Positions 33,715-44,533 of a stretch of 64,000 nucleotides of DNA are shown one piece after another. The stretch's first letter is position 1, and every line of letters starts with the position of its first letter. This DNA comes from Theocolax elegans (taxonomy: Eukaryota > Arthropoda > Insecta > Hymenoptera > Cerocephalidae), in NCBI GenBank assembly GCA_026168455.1, contig CM047431.1, forward strand, positions 64,484,668 to 64,548,667. The letters run 5' to 3'. The position numbers and the translations under genes are program-made. The notes beneath the pieces are model-generated. The model saw only the letters and a list, made by a program, of their open reading frames with translations, was not told where the DNA came from and made no database searches.

Positions 33715-34510
33715 TCAGAAGCCTTGAGGACCTGCTTGAGACATCTTATAGTTCTGACATATCAGACACCCTAAGACAAATTGGTGGGTATCGTGGTAGA
33801 TACTTGGCCAATAATAGTCTCTTGCAACGCGTTCATAAGTTTTTTCAATTCCCATGTGACCCATGGCTGGGTGGAAATGAGAATCTACTAGAACTCGGTT
33901 CCTCTGCTCTAAGGGTAGCACAAGACGCCAGCCTTCCTCTCGTTCTGTTACAGAGTCCAGGACTTTACCGCTTGTAAAACGATATAGCATATCATCCTCA
34001 ATTTTCCACTCCGGAAATCTTCGAGAGCATGAGCGTACATCGTTTAATCTAGCAATATACCATGGGTCTGTAATTACTTCGAACGAGGCAATCTCTTCTT
34101 CGTCGGGGTCTGGGTTGATGGCACGAGAAAGCGCGTCCGGGACATAGTGCAAGGCTCCTCTCTTATGCACTATTTCAAAGTCCCATTGCTGCATTTCAAG
34201 TATCCATCGTGCCAACCTACCCGACGGCTCCTTGAGATTTTTGAGCCATATGAGAGCACTATGGTCGGTCACAGCCGTAAATCGATAGGCCTCAATGTAT
34301 GGTCTCAATCTCTTAATAGCCCATATGAGAGCCAAGCATTCTTTTTCCGTTGTCATGTAATTACGTTCAGCGCGATTTAATAATCGGCTGACGTAGACAA
34401 TCGGATGCTCGAAACCCTCGTCGTCCAGTTGCGTCAACACCGCACCTATTGCTAAGTCACTAGCGTCACTTTGGACGGTAAATGGCTTAGAAAAGTCTGG
34501 CCGGCTAGTA
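33715..34510 (-). pseudogene. pol: Element 2 pol: RNase H and integrase zinc-binding domain
   Basis: The frame after a 1-nt shift near 34,500 reads SDASDLAIGAVLTQLD, TEKECLALIWAIKRLRPY, TDHSALIWL (RNase H) and then SHFHPAMGHMGIEKTYERV...CLICQNYK, the integrase HHCC zinc finger. It stops at GPQGF, right where the catalytic core should begin. Compare the same point in element 1, where CPECQYYK leads on into the core. Confidence 0.85.
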
Positions 34511-35978
34511 CAGGCGCTTCAGCTAACGCAACTCTAAGCTGACAGAACGCCTCCTCCTGCTCCTCGCCCCAATCCCAAGCCTGGTCTTTACGCAGCAACT
34601 TGGTAAGGGGAGCTTTAATGTCAGCTTCTTGATTAATGAATCGAGAGTACCAGCCTACCATCCCGAGAAAGGATCTCAGCTGTTTGACATTACGAGGAGT
34701 AGGGTAATTAAGGACTGGAGCGACTCGTTCCTCGTCAGGCCTCAAGCCGTTCGCGTCCAATTTGTACCCAAGGAACGTTACGCTGGAGCAACAAAACTCA
34801 CACTTCTCCCGATTCACTTCGAGTCCAGCGTCATTCAACGTCCTTAGTACGTATTCGAGCCATTTTAGATGGTCCTCAAAAGTTTCGGTAATGACGATCA
34901 AGTCGTCTAGATAACCAAACACATGAGGTTCCACCTTAGGCCCGAAAATTGCATCTATAAGCCGTGCAAAGGTCATAGGAGCATTCATGAGGCCAAAAGG
35001 CATTCTCGTGAACTGCCACAGCCCCGACCCTGGTACAGCAAATGCAGTATAATGCCGGCTCGCCTCGGCCATTAATATTTGAAAGTACGCTTTCTTAAGA
35101 TCAATTTTCGATATGTACCTTGCATTATGCAGCTTATCCAATATGGTATCCATATTAGGAATTGGATAAGAATCACGTTTTGTGACTGCATTAAGGTCTC
35201 GAAAATCGATACAGAAGCGATAACTTCCTTCGTCCTTGCGGACGATGACCGGAGCAGCTGACCAATCACTCGCACTCGGTTCAATAATGCCCTTGTCAAA
35301 CATCTTTTTGACCTCACTCTGGGCAAATTCGAGGACCTTGGGAGACATACGTCTTGGCTTATGACGAACCGGTCTTGCACCAGGCTCAACCTCTATATGG
35401 TGCTCCGTTAACGTCGTAAAGCCATGGACGTCTCCCGAGGGCAAGAGTAGGCTTTCAACTAACTCTTTTACTTGTTTCCGCTGGTCGTCCTGTATCTCAA
35501 TTATACCAGCACATTCAGCGGAAATCCTCGAAACAATGTCATGAGCTGTATCTCTGACGAAGTGTCTCCAATCACTCTCGCCAATACGCCAAATAGCTTC
35601 GCCTAATTTGACTTCCATATTCCAATGTTGTAGAAAATCCATACCGAGAATGATGGAATGCTCAATATTCTCTACAATTCTCAGTTGGATATTGCCATCA
35701 AGGCCTTCTACACAGAATAGAATGTCGATTAGGCCAAGGACTTTAAGTGCTGGTCCAGCCACACCTTTCACGATAACCTTGACAGGTCTCCATTTAAACT
35801 TGTACTGTTCGACAACATCTGATCGTACAAGAGAGACCATGGCGCCAGGATCGAAAAGTGCTTTAAAGTCCTTTCCACCGAGTCGTACCAAAAAGAATAG
35901 CCGGTTATCCGATTGGATTTCAGCAATTATCTGATCGGTTTGACTATCGTCGTTAGGAGTCGATGCCGTGTGCGTCAT
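34452..35978 (-). pseudogene. pol: Element 2 pol: protease and reverse transcriptase
   Basis: ATG at 35,978, 508 codons. Protease: KALFDPGAMVSLV near residues 40-52, with DPG in the active site as in element 1, and IILGMDF as the second conserved motif. Reverse transcriptase: RFCIDFRDLN, KIDLKKAYFQ, MPFGLMNAP and GYLDDLIV, then the thumb (FLGYKLDANGLRPDEERV) and FLGMVGWYSRFI. The frame is lost at APVLAGQTF, one base from the RNase H frame. The N-terminal 70 or so codons of the protease also exist in a second, truncated copy within the tandem duplication (37,250-37,460). Confidence 0.9.
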
Positions 35979-37245
35979 TTTAGACGTACTTGGTAAGGTA
36001 TCTGCCCCCCCTGAACTGTACTTCTCGGCAACGAGTCTGTACGGTTCATGTTATGCACACCATCGACAACTACCTTCTCCACCAAGGGCTCGTTGATGAG
36101 GACAATTTCCTTCTCCACCAAGGGCTTCTTGTCCTCTTTACTAGGTGTGTCACAACGGGGTGACGATGAGCAACAACCAAGGTCGTTCACTCCGATGGTG
36201 CTAAGCGGATGAGATAACGATCTCTTTACCCTTTCTTCACCAATAATATCTCTGCTATCAGAGTATATTTGCCTTTGGAGTTCCTTAGACCAATCTTTAG
36301 CCTCACGCTTTTGTTGGTCTAATAAGGTTCCTTGTTCTGTTTTACCTTGCAAAGCTCGGGTGGGATTGACAGGTTGTGTTCTAAGAACTTTTCCATCTGT
36401 CGAATCCCCAGAACGTTTAGGATCCTTACACTCAGACTTACTTTCAACACCAACTTCGGTCTGAGAGGGAATTTGATCTCCGTTAAGGACTTTAGAGAAG
36501 TCAGCAAATGATTTGCTAGACTTCTTAAAGAGTTTAGAGGGTTCTCCAACCTTAAACTCTTGCCCTTGTAAACCATGCGGTTTACTTACTGCAGTGCAGG
36601 GCGCCCGGGGCAGCTCGGGTGCCCTGCGTTCAGGTTTCCCACGTTTTGAAGGAACCTGACGCAGTTAGGACATGTTTGGAGTGTAACGCTACTAGTTCCA
36701 CACAGCTGGCACTCCTTTGCTACCAATTCGGTAGAGCACTGCTCAGCGGAGTGCCCAATGTTTCCGCATCGGTAGCATGATCGGCTCGGGCAATCCGACG
36801 ACCTATGACCGACTTTTTGGCATGTGAAACACACGCCGACAAAGTTGGTACTCAGGTTCGTTGGGTTTACTGCCGTCGCCTATGTGTTGCACATACCTCA
36901 CCAGGTTTTGTGCCATTTGTGGGACAAAAGCATTTTGCTGGGGCAGTTGAGAATTCGTCAAAACACGTCTTTCTCTTTTGCCCGAGCTCTGTTTTTGTTG
37001 CCCAGGTGACTGTTGAGAAACAGGCATGTACGATACGGATTTCGAATTGGGGGCACACACTCCATTATTCGACTTGCCGTATCGTTTCTGAAAACTATTA
37101 GCGACGTTGGAAGTACCGTACACAGCGGCTGCTTCGTATTCGCTTGAAGAAGAGTTTGGCGAGTTTTTCGCACTTTTCTTGCTCTTCTTCTTAATAGTTT
37201 TCTTAGACGACTGTTTATCCGAATGAGAAGACTCATCCTTACTCT
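35767..37245 (-). repeat. Tandem duplication across the gag-pol junction, unit 1
   Basis: This 1,479-bp unit is repeated at 37,246-38,725. It carries the start of the protease, the gag-pol linker, the zinc knuckles (36,586-36,834) and the end of the gag mid-region. The junction at about 37,246 joins TTACTCTTTT to CACGATAACC; the parental sequences share TTTC at that point, a short microhomology. Unit 1 has lost one C of a C-run near 36,005, which breaks the linker frame. Confidence 0.9.
36586..36834 (-). pseudogene. Gag zinc knuckles, duplicate copy
   Basis: CFTCQKVGHRSSDC and CYRCGNIGHSAEQC are two CX2CX4HX4C knuckles, followed by CQLCGTSSVTLQTCPNC, a third Cys-rich piece. Identical to 38,066-38,314. 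In this copy no capsid lies upstream in the transcript, only the truncated protease copy. Confidence 0.85.
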
Positions 37246-38725
37246 TTTCACGATAACCTTGACAGGTCTCCATTTAAACTTGTACTGTTCGACAACATCT
37301 GATCGTACAAGAGAGACCATGGCGCCAGGATCGAAAAGTGCTTTAAAGTCCTTTCCACCGAGTCGTACCAAAAAGAATAGCCGGTTATCCGATTGGATTC
37401 CAGCAATTATCTGATCGGTTTGACTATCGTCGTTAGGAGTCGATGCCGTGTGCGTCATTTTAGACGTACTTGGTACGGCATCTGCCCCCCCCTGAACTGT
37501 ACTTCTCGGCAACGAGCTTGTACGGTTCATGTTATGCACACCATCGACAACTACCTTCTCCACCAAGGGCTCGTTGTTGAGGACAATTTCCTTCTCCACC
37601 AAGGGCTCTTGTCCTCTTTACTAGGTGTGTCACAACGGGGTGACGATGAGCAACAACCAAGGTCGTTCACTCCGATGGTGCTAAGCGGATGAGATAACGA
37701 TCTCTTTACCCTTTCTTCACCAATAATATCTCTGCTATCAGAGTATATTTGCCTTTGGAGTTCCTTAGACCAATCTTTAGCCTCACGCTTTTGTTGGTCT
37801 AATAAGGTTCCTTGTTCTGTTTTACCTTGCAAAGCTCGGGTGGGATTGACAGGTTGTGTTCTAAGAACTTTTCCATCTGTCGAATCCCCAGAACGTTTAG
37901 GATCCTTACACTCAGACTTACTTTCAACACCAACTTCGGTCTGAGAGGGAATTTGATCTCCGTTAAGGACTTTAGAGAAGTCAGCAAATGATTTGCTAGA
38001 CTTCTTAAAGAGTTTAGAGGGTTCTCCAACCTTAAACTCTTGCCCTTGTAAACCATGCGGTTTACTTACTGCAGTGCAGGGCGCCCGGGGCAGCTCGGGT
38101 GCCCTGCGTTCAGGTTTCCCACGTTTTGAAGGAACCTGACGCAGTTAGGACATGTTTGGAGTGTAACGCTACTAGTTCCACACAGCTGGCACTCCTTTGC
38201 TACCAATTCGGTAGAGCACTGCTCAGCGGAGTGCCCAATGTTTCCGCATCGGTAGCATGATCGGCTCGGGCAATCCGACGACCTATGACCGACTTTTTGG
38301 CATGTGAAACACACGCCGACAAAGTTGGTACTCAGGTTCGTTGGGTTTACTGCCGTCGCCTATGTGTTGCACATACCTCACCAGGTTTTGTGCCATTTGT
38401 GGGACAAAAGCATTTTGCTGGGGCAGTTGAGAATTCGTCAAAACACGTCTTTCTCTTTTGCCCGAGCTCTGTTTTTGTTGCCCAGGTGACTGTTGAGAAA
38501 CAGGCATGTACGATACGGATTTCGAATTGGGGGCACACACTCCATTATTCGACTTGCCGTATCGTTTCTGAAAACTATTAGCGACGTTGGAAGTACCGTA
38601 CACAGCGGCTGCTTCGTATTCGCTTGAAGAAGAGTTTGGCGAGTTTTTCGCACTTTTCTTGCTCTTCTTCTTAATAGTTTTCTTAGACGACTGTTTATCC
38701 GAATGAGAAGACTCATCCTTACTCT
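37246..38725 (-). repeat. Tandem duplication across the gag-pol junction, unit 2
   Basis: Second unit, offset 1,479-1,480 bp. The protease part ends abruptly at RPVKVIVK (about 37,250) and runs out of frame into gag mid-region sequence. It keeps the full C-run that unit 1 lost but has its own 1-nt loss near 37,606, so each unit is broken at a different place. The near-identity of the two units points to a late event or to an assembly artefact. Confidence 0.9.
38066..38314 (-). pseudogene. gag: Gag zinc knuckles, original copy
   Basis: Same knuckles as 36,586-36,834 but here directly downstream of the capsid segment. The upstream frame ends RVFHMPKSRS, and the same bases in the next frame give VCFTCQKVGH, so capsid and knuckles are one base out of frame. 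Because both duplicate units share it, this shift is older than the duplication, or it is a programmed frameshift. Confidence 0.85.
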
Positions 38726-39305
38726 TTTCGGTAACAGTCGCCACTTTACCCGAAACTCGTGCTGCACCACTCTGTTTCGGAAAAGCTTCTGGTACGAGCT
38801 TCTCGCGCTTAACGTTGGAACTGGAGAATTTCGTGTCCCATGTTAAATGCTGCTCGTACTCTTTACCGTAGCTTGTCAAATCAGAGAAATTCCTGAATTG
38901 TCGTACTGGTATGTACCTACGGTAATCTGGCCTCATCTGCGAGTAGGCCATCTTCACCTGTTGTTCTAATGAGGGAGGGCATTTAAACTTATTTACGATC
39001 GCTCTGAAACAGTTCAAGAACGTCGTAGCCTTTTCTCCCTCATTTTGTGTTCTTGATCGAAGTTCCATGAGTAAATCTTCGTCATTTATGATACGGCCAT
39101 ACTCATTTAGGAACTCGATCTCAAAATCACGCCAATCTCGGAGAGATGGCTGAACTGTTCTATACCAGAACAGTGCTGATTTTGAGAACACATTGGGCAG
39201 GGCACTGAACATCCTGCGATCTGAGAACTCGTTGTCATTTCTGAAATCGTGTAAACGGTTCAGAAACTCTTCCGCGTCCTTTTTGGTCTCACCATCAAAG
39301 GACAT
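38283..39305 (-). pseudogene. gag: Gag capsid region of element 2
   Basis: Starts around MSFDGETKKDAEEFLNRL and continues with the retrotransposon capsid pattern (ALFWYRTVQPSLRDWRDFEI, ELRSRTQNEGEKATTFL), then a Lys/Ser-rich stretch (KKTIKKKSKKSAKNSP) and a Gln/Pro-rich linker toward the knuckles. It overlaps the N-terminal gag frame by 46 bp in another register, so one indel near 39,300 separates them. Confidence 0.8.
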
Positions 39306-40750
39306 GTTCCAGATACGCAGCTCTCGTGCGCACCCTGTCCGATCGTGCGTTCGGTTATCGTCTTCACGATACCTTGGCTTGGCCTCGTAGGATTCTCTTT
39401 CCCGACGGTCATCTCTATTATCCGTCCGGGAACTGCTACGCCTGCTGGTAGAGGGATTCCTATTCTCTTGCGGCCTTCAGCCGCCCTACGAGAATCGGAT
39501 CTCCCACGAGCAGGTTCGCGATCAGACTGATACCCATCGGACGAATCCGTCTGAGTACTCTGATCGCAAGTGGCCACCGCACGTTTCTCTCGAGGCGTTT
39601 CTCTACGTCTGTCCGACCTCTCTCTGTGATCTTGCTCCGGAATTTCCGGCTGTGCTCGGTCGTCGAGTTTACGGTTGGACTGACGTTTATGAGTACGTCT
39701 CTCCATACAGCTGTCACGACGTTCATCGTCGCTTGAGGCTCTACTCACAGAACGATGGTATCGTGACTTTCTGTTTGGAGTCGTGTATTCACGCCTCACT
39801 CTTCTATCTTGTCCTTCACAAGTCTTAGAAGAGGTCTCACGACGTCTCTGTTCAAACCTCGGTTTTTCGTAAGATTGAACACTGACGTCATTAGGAAGGT
39901 CATGTCCATTCCTATCATCAACAAATTGGCGTTCGGTTGTATTAGCCTCGGGTTGCCTGATGTCGTATTGTCTAGAGGTGTATCCTCGTGACGTACGACG
40001 GTCGGCTTCCGTCTGCGAACCCAAGCCAAAATGTTGTGTTGGCACTTCACTCTCTCTACCAGGATGTCCGCTGTTTCTCTGCTCTTCAATTGGGAGGTAA
40101 TGTGCGGGTGCATAAAAACCTCCGAGTTGAGCAGTCGTCACGGTCGTAACCGTCGACGTAGTGGTTGTGCACGAAGTTGCAGCCACCGAAACAGGAACAT
40201 AAGGGATTGCAGTCGTGGTCATGTTTGCTCCCAGTACCTCACCAAACCGTTTAGGTATAGCACCTGTTGATGCCAACCTCGGGCTTTGTGCAGTACTCAT
40301 TGGCGAGTTTCTATACTGACCACTTGGTGACAGAGTTCCATCTTCTTCAGGAATAGGTGCTCTGTCACTAGCAACCCTTTCGCGATCCGACATTTCGGAC
40401 TCGCAGGAAACTTCCGTTCCTGATGGGACCACACTCCCTTTCCTGGAACGGGGTTTCCTAATTTCCCACAGTTCCTGACATACTAGAGGTTTATGTGCAG
40501 GCTCTGCCCTTACATTCTCATCGTATTCAGGGAACCATGGTATTTCCAAATTAATGTCTACACATCTTATCCGGTGACGCAAAAGGCGTTCGCGGCACTT
40601 CGCCTCGTCGCCATTTGCGTTTAAACTCAGATGCTCCAATTGGGCATACTCTGCCTCAATCGGAAGCTTCTTCGTTTCCCGACGAATATCCCTAGCTATG
40701 CGTGATTCACGCATAAGCTGGGCCATTCGGGCTTCATAGCTGCTGGCCAT
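39260..40750 (-). pseudogene. gag: Gag N-terminal region of element 2
   Basis: The first ATG is at 40,750 (MASSYEARMAQLMRES); the frame is open further to 40,855 but without an ATG. Residues about 65-80 hold VDINLEIPWFPEYDEN, the counterpart of the element 1 motif. The middle is Ser/Pro/Thr rich; the second half is strongly basic (RRRETSSK, DRRVRREY, RTHKRQSNRKLDDR), fitting RNA binding. It leaves frame at SCVSGTCPLMV, just before the capsid. About 500 residues, long for this group. Confidence 0.8.
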
Positions 40751-40855
40751 TATTTTTTTGACCAGCAGCAGCCGACGTGTTACGTCGGGAGAAGTACTCT
40801 CAACCGGGATTTCAGATGAAATCCCTAGTGTTTCAAATACTTCGGAAGTATCCAA

Positions 40856-42590
40856 TTTTCAATTGGAAATTATTTTATTGGACTCACCACAATAAAATAA
40901 TTATTACTCCCAACGAGTAAAAAAAAATTTGGTGTCGGCTTAATTACAATAAATTGTAAATATGCACCGACTAGTGTACCAACAAAATTAATTCACTTAA
41001 TTAAAATCCAAAAGATTTTCTTTAAAAGAAATTTATTTCGTCCTTAGAAGGACAAAATAATTAAATTTTGTTGGTTAAAGTTGTGGCAAATCACACACTT
41101 AACACTTGCACCAAATTAAAATTAATTATTTAACTTACTCACAATTCTAAATAATTAATGTTTATAATAGTGTCTTGCGACTCACACGCACCAAGACTCT
41201 ATACAATTGCTTCTGCAAGCAAAAATAATTAATTATTAACAAAAAGAAATCTCCAAATTATTTCAATATCGTCGGTAATTTACCAGTAATGGTAAATTTG
41301 ACGATTTCCCAAAATATCTCTCTCGCCAGTTATAATCCAAAAGATTCCTCACTGGCGAAAAGAATTTATTTTGTTATGGAAATTGAAATAATTAAAGTTT
41401 CAATCTATTAATAAATACAGAACACCAAATTATAAAGGAAGAAAAGAAAAGAAAATTAAATTATTTATCTCACTAACGAGCCTAAATAATTAATTTTAAA
41501 AGAAATATAAAAATAAATACAGTGTCTTGTGATTCACACACACCAAGACACTATTTATTATTTTGCTTTTCCAAGCCCAAAACAACAAAAAAAAATTTCC
41601 TTTATAATTTACACTACACTACAAACACAAATTTAATTAAATTATTTCAACAATACGGGTATTTACTAAATGTTGTAAATCCCGTATGGTTTGCAACAAA
41701 AATACTTATTTCACTAATTGTCGTCCCAAACAACAATTTTTCAGCGAAATATATTTATTTTATCCTAAAAAGGACTAAATAAATAATTTATGTTGCTACC
41801 AAGTTGAAATAATTTATATTTTCCTTTTTAAAATAAATTGAATGAAAAGGAAATGAAAATTTAATTATTTAACTTGCTAACAAGTCTAAACAATTAAATT
41901 TATACACCGAATTATTTTAATCAAACACACTAAAAAAATTATAACCAATTATTTAACTAACAAACAAGTCTAAATAATTGGTAAATGTGTGGAGATATAA
42001 TTTAAACACACAAAAAGAGAAAAAAAGTTTTTTACATATATTAAAATTTCACGGCAAATAACGAATACGAAATATTAGGTTAAATGCCGATCATTAAAAT
42101 ACATGAAAAAAATTCAATTATTTAACCTACTCTCGAGTCTAAATAATTATATTTTACAACTCTCGTATCTTTGCGGAACAATCACACAAAGATACTTAAC
42201 ATTAATTGTTTAACTTGCAAAAAGTCTAAACAATTAACACGAGTTATAAAAAAAAATTTTCTCACACTCCAAATTTACAAAAATATATTACAAGTAACGT
42301 GAACAGTAACACTCAATAAATACAAAATATTAAATTGAATAATCACTGTCAGATAATTGCAATAAATATAATTTTAATTATTTTACTCACACACGAGTTT
42401 AAATAATTAATATTACAACGCGGCTGATTCACACAAAGTTACTTAATGTTAATTATTTAACTTGCAAACAAGTCTAAATAATTAACAATAGTTGTAAAAT
42501 ATATTTTATTCACAAACAAATAAAATGATACATATATTATAAAAATAAATAGTAATAAATAATAAACACAATTATTAAATTATAATTACT
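40856..42590 (-). other. Element 2 leader: array of hairpin motifs
   Basis: Very AT-rich and non-coding. A motif of about 36 bp, typically TTAATTATTTAACTTG, a 3-6 nt loop, then CAAGTCTAAATAATTAA, recurs at 41,121, 41,453, 41,860, 41,943, 42,116, 42,202, 42,374 and 42,449, with a related one at 40,868-40,902. The arms are inverted repeats, so each can form a hairpin. Between them other short inverted repeats recur (TCACACAAAGATACTTA, GTGTCTTG(C/T)GA). The position, between primer site and gag, is where the gypsy element carries its insulator and where packaging signals lie. Function is inferred from position only. Confidence 0.7.
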
Positions 42591-43487
42591 ATATATAATA
42601 TATGCGTGGGTCAGGGAGGGGAGAAAGCAACAACGAAATTTCGCTCTCGAACTCAAAAAAACAACCAATTAAATTGCCGCGTCCCGTATAAAGAGAAAAC
42701 AATTATTATAATTTTCTTTAAAAGGGAGGAGGGGTGGGGCAGCTACCTCTCCCGAAAGAATCTATTTTAAACTCTCACACACCATAAATATAAAATAGAC
42801 CCCGCGCGGGAACGAATCTATTTTATTAGGATTAAATAAAATAATTCGCCGCAGTGGTTTCTCTCGGCGAAACCAGCTGCGAAGACTTAGTACACGCGAA
42901 GGGGCTAGGCGATCGCGCTATCTCTCTCACTCACACACCTATAGCCCGCCTAGCACCTACTCCGATTCCCCGCGACTAGGGATTCTCTCTCTCACTCCCA
43001 CTCGCGGGCGCAATCGGAGAGAGCCGATGATGATCGGCTCTCGCGAAGTCTTTCCTTTGCTCTATTCGGGGGGGGATTCTCGCTGCCCGCGATCCGCGGC
43101 GCAAGCTACTCTCTCCCTACTTTGCCGCTCCCACACAAGCTAAGCAAAGATCTCCCGTCAAGCTTGCGATCGAGAGAGACCGATCTCGGTGAGATCGGGC
43201 GCTTCCGGCTAAACATGGTCGCGCGCGAACTCTCTCTCGATATACCGGTGTACACCTCTCCTCGGATACCCGAGCAAGAGGGGGAATACTCCGGTATAGA
43301 GACGCGTCTCACACGCCGTCTCTCGCGCTCTCTCTCTCTCTCTCTCTCTCACTTTAACTCGTACAACTCACTCTCACTCTCTCTCTCTAACTCAACCCGC
43401 TCACGTTTCGCCGCGACACTTCTCGCGCGCGAAAAGATGGCCGACAAATTTTACTTTAATTTAAAATCGTTGAGGACGAAACCGAAA
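42591..43487. other. Element 2 leader near the primer site, GC- and CT-rich
   Basis: Composition changes from AT-rich to GC-rich with TCTCTC runs; a (CT)n microsatellite lies at about 43,321-43,400. A plus-strand open frame here crosses the primer site into the LTR and is a chance frame. No gene is supported. Confidence 0.5.
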
Positions 43488-43505
43488 GTCCTGTCACGGT
43501 CGCCA
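43488..43505 (-). other. Primer-binding site of element 2, tRNA-Arg
   Basis: The plus strand reads GTCCTGTCACGGTCGCCA, identical to the 3' end of insect tRNA-Arg(TCG) with CCA as I know it, over all 18 nt. It lies two bases inside the 5' LTR. Several insect Ty3/Gypsy elements use tRNA-Arg. Confidence 0.85.
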
Positions 43506-43507
43506 TT

Positions 43508-44529
43508 TGTGACGTGGTATTCGCGTACCCGATTCAATTAATTAATTAATGTAATTAATAAAAACCGTTGGGCCGCGTCACCCAATACCGCGCACACAAT
43601 TATTTATTTATTTATTCGAACTGCGGGCTGTCGCCAGGAACGCGAGTTCGCTGGGACGATCGGTGTAGAGGATTCGGGCAATCCTCCTTGCCTCGACACT
43701 ATTTATAAAAAATTAAAGGATGTCGGCGGGAGCGGGGAGAACACAATAAACACACTCAGTTAAAATAAAATGAATGAAACATTTATTTTATATAATTTAA
43801 CATTTGGCCATCCGGGCCGTGTGCCGCGACAAAGGTTGTTTCGCGCGGGCGGAAGTATCGGGAGCCAACCGGATCGAGAACCTCGCCTGCGGTTGACTCT
43901 TCCGATCTCCGCTATTCAGGTACCGGCGTACCCGAATACATTCCCGATGTGCACACTCTCATACACTCGGGGGAAAGGGGGGAACGCACGGTAATATAAG
44001 CACAACTTACCGGGGTGCGCGCCGTGGATGGCCCAGCCGATCCGTGTCCCTTTTGTCCTCCTGGGCAACGGAGGACGACGTCGGCTGCGGTGGTGGAAGG
44101 CGGCCCTGTGCCGCGGCGAGTGCCTCGCGATCCGCGTCCGCACTCACACCAACACTTCCCGTCCTTAACACACACCGACTCACTCGCGGCTCACTCACGA
44201 GGATGTTCCGGGTTCCGACGGCTTTGCGCCTCACGCGCCTTTTCTTAGCCGAAAAACTTTCGATCGGTCCGGATAAGTTTGTCCGCCTCGAGCGGCGGAT
44301 CGGGACGTACTAATTAGGCAATCGCCTAATTTTCGAAAAAGGAATGAGAGTGGGAAACACACACACATTCTCGCGCTCTCATCCCCACGTACTATTGCGC
44401 GAGTAATTGTACACTTGATTTTGTAAACAAATGTCGTCGGTTGGCCTTGACATACCATAGGCTCCACATTTAACAGGATTTTAAATATTCTATTCGTCGT
44501 GAATAGATTGTGTGACGATTTCCGTCACA
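43508..44529 (-). repeat. 5' LTR of element 2
   Basis: 1,022 bp, TGTGACGTGG to CCGTCACA, partner of 32,274-33,304. It lacks GAAGACTT (8 bp) found near 33,233 in the other copy. As the 5' LTR it would carry the element's promoter; no TATA box is clearly placed. Confidence 0.95.
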
Positions 44530-44533
44530 GTGT
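44530..44533 (+). other. Right target-site duplication of element 2
   Basis: GTGT, partner of GTGA at 32,270-32,273. It keeps the satellite consensus (TATGTGTATTTT), so the left copy is the changed one. Confidence 0.7.

Larger units (their letters stand above)
32274..44529 (-). mobile_element. Element 2: Ty3/Gypsy LTR retrotransposon inserted in the satellite
   Basis: A 12.26-kb copy on the minus strand: 5' LTR on the right, tRNA-Arg primer site, 2.7-kb leader, gag, pol, polypurine tract, 3' LTR on the left, bounded by GTGA/GTGT. Satellite monomers continue on both sides, split in the middle of one type A unit. The copy is inactive: gag and pol carry several frameshifts, 1,479 bp across gag-pol are tandemly duplicated, and the integrase core is gone. 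Its pol resembles that of element 1 (same DPGA protease variant and YLDD) but differs throughout, so it is a related family. Confidence 0.95.

Noticed and set aside
36958..37602. 214-codon frame that seems to join a protease to a Lys/Arg-rich tail
   Set aside because: It is an artefact of the tandem duplication: the truncated protease copy runs out of frame into gag mid-region sequence.
43122..43541. 139-codon plus-strand frame in the element 2 leader
   Set aside because: It is Ser/Leu/Arg rich because of the CT repeats, is antisense to the element, and runs across the primer site into the LTR.
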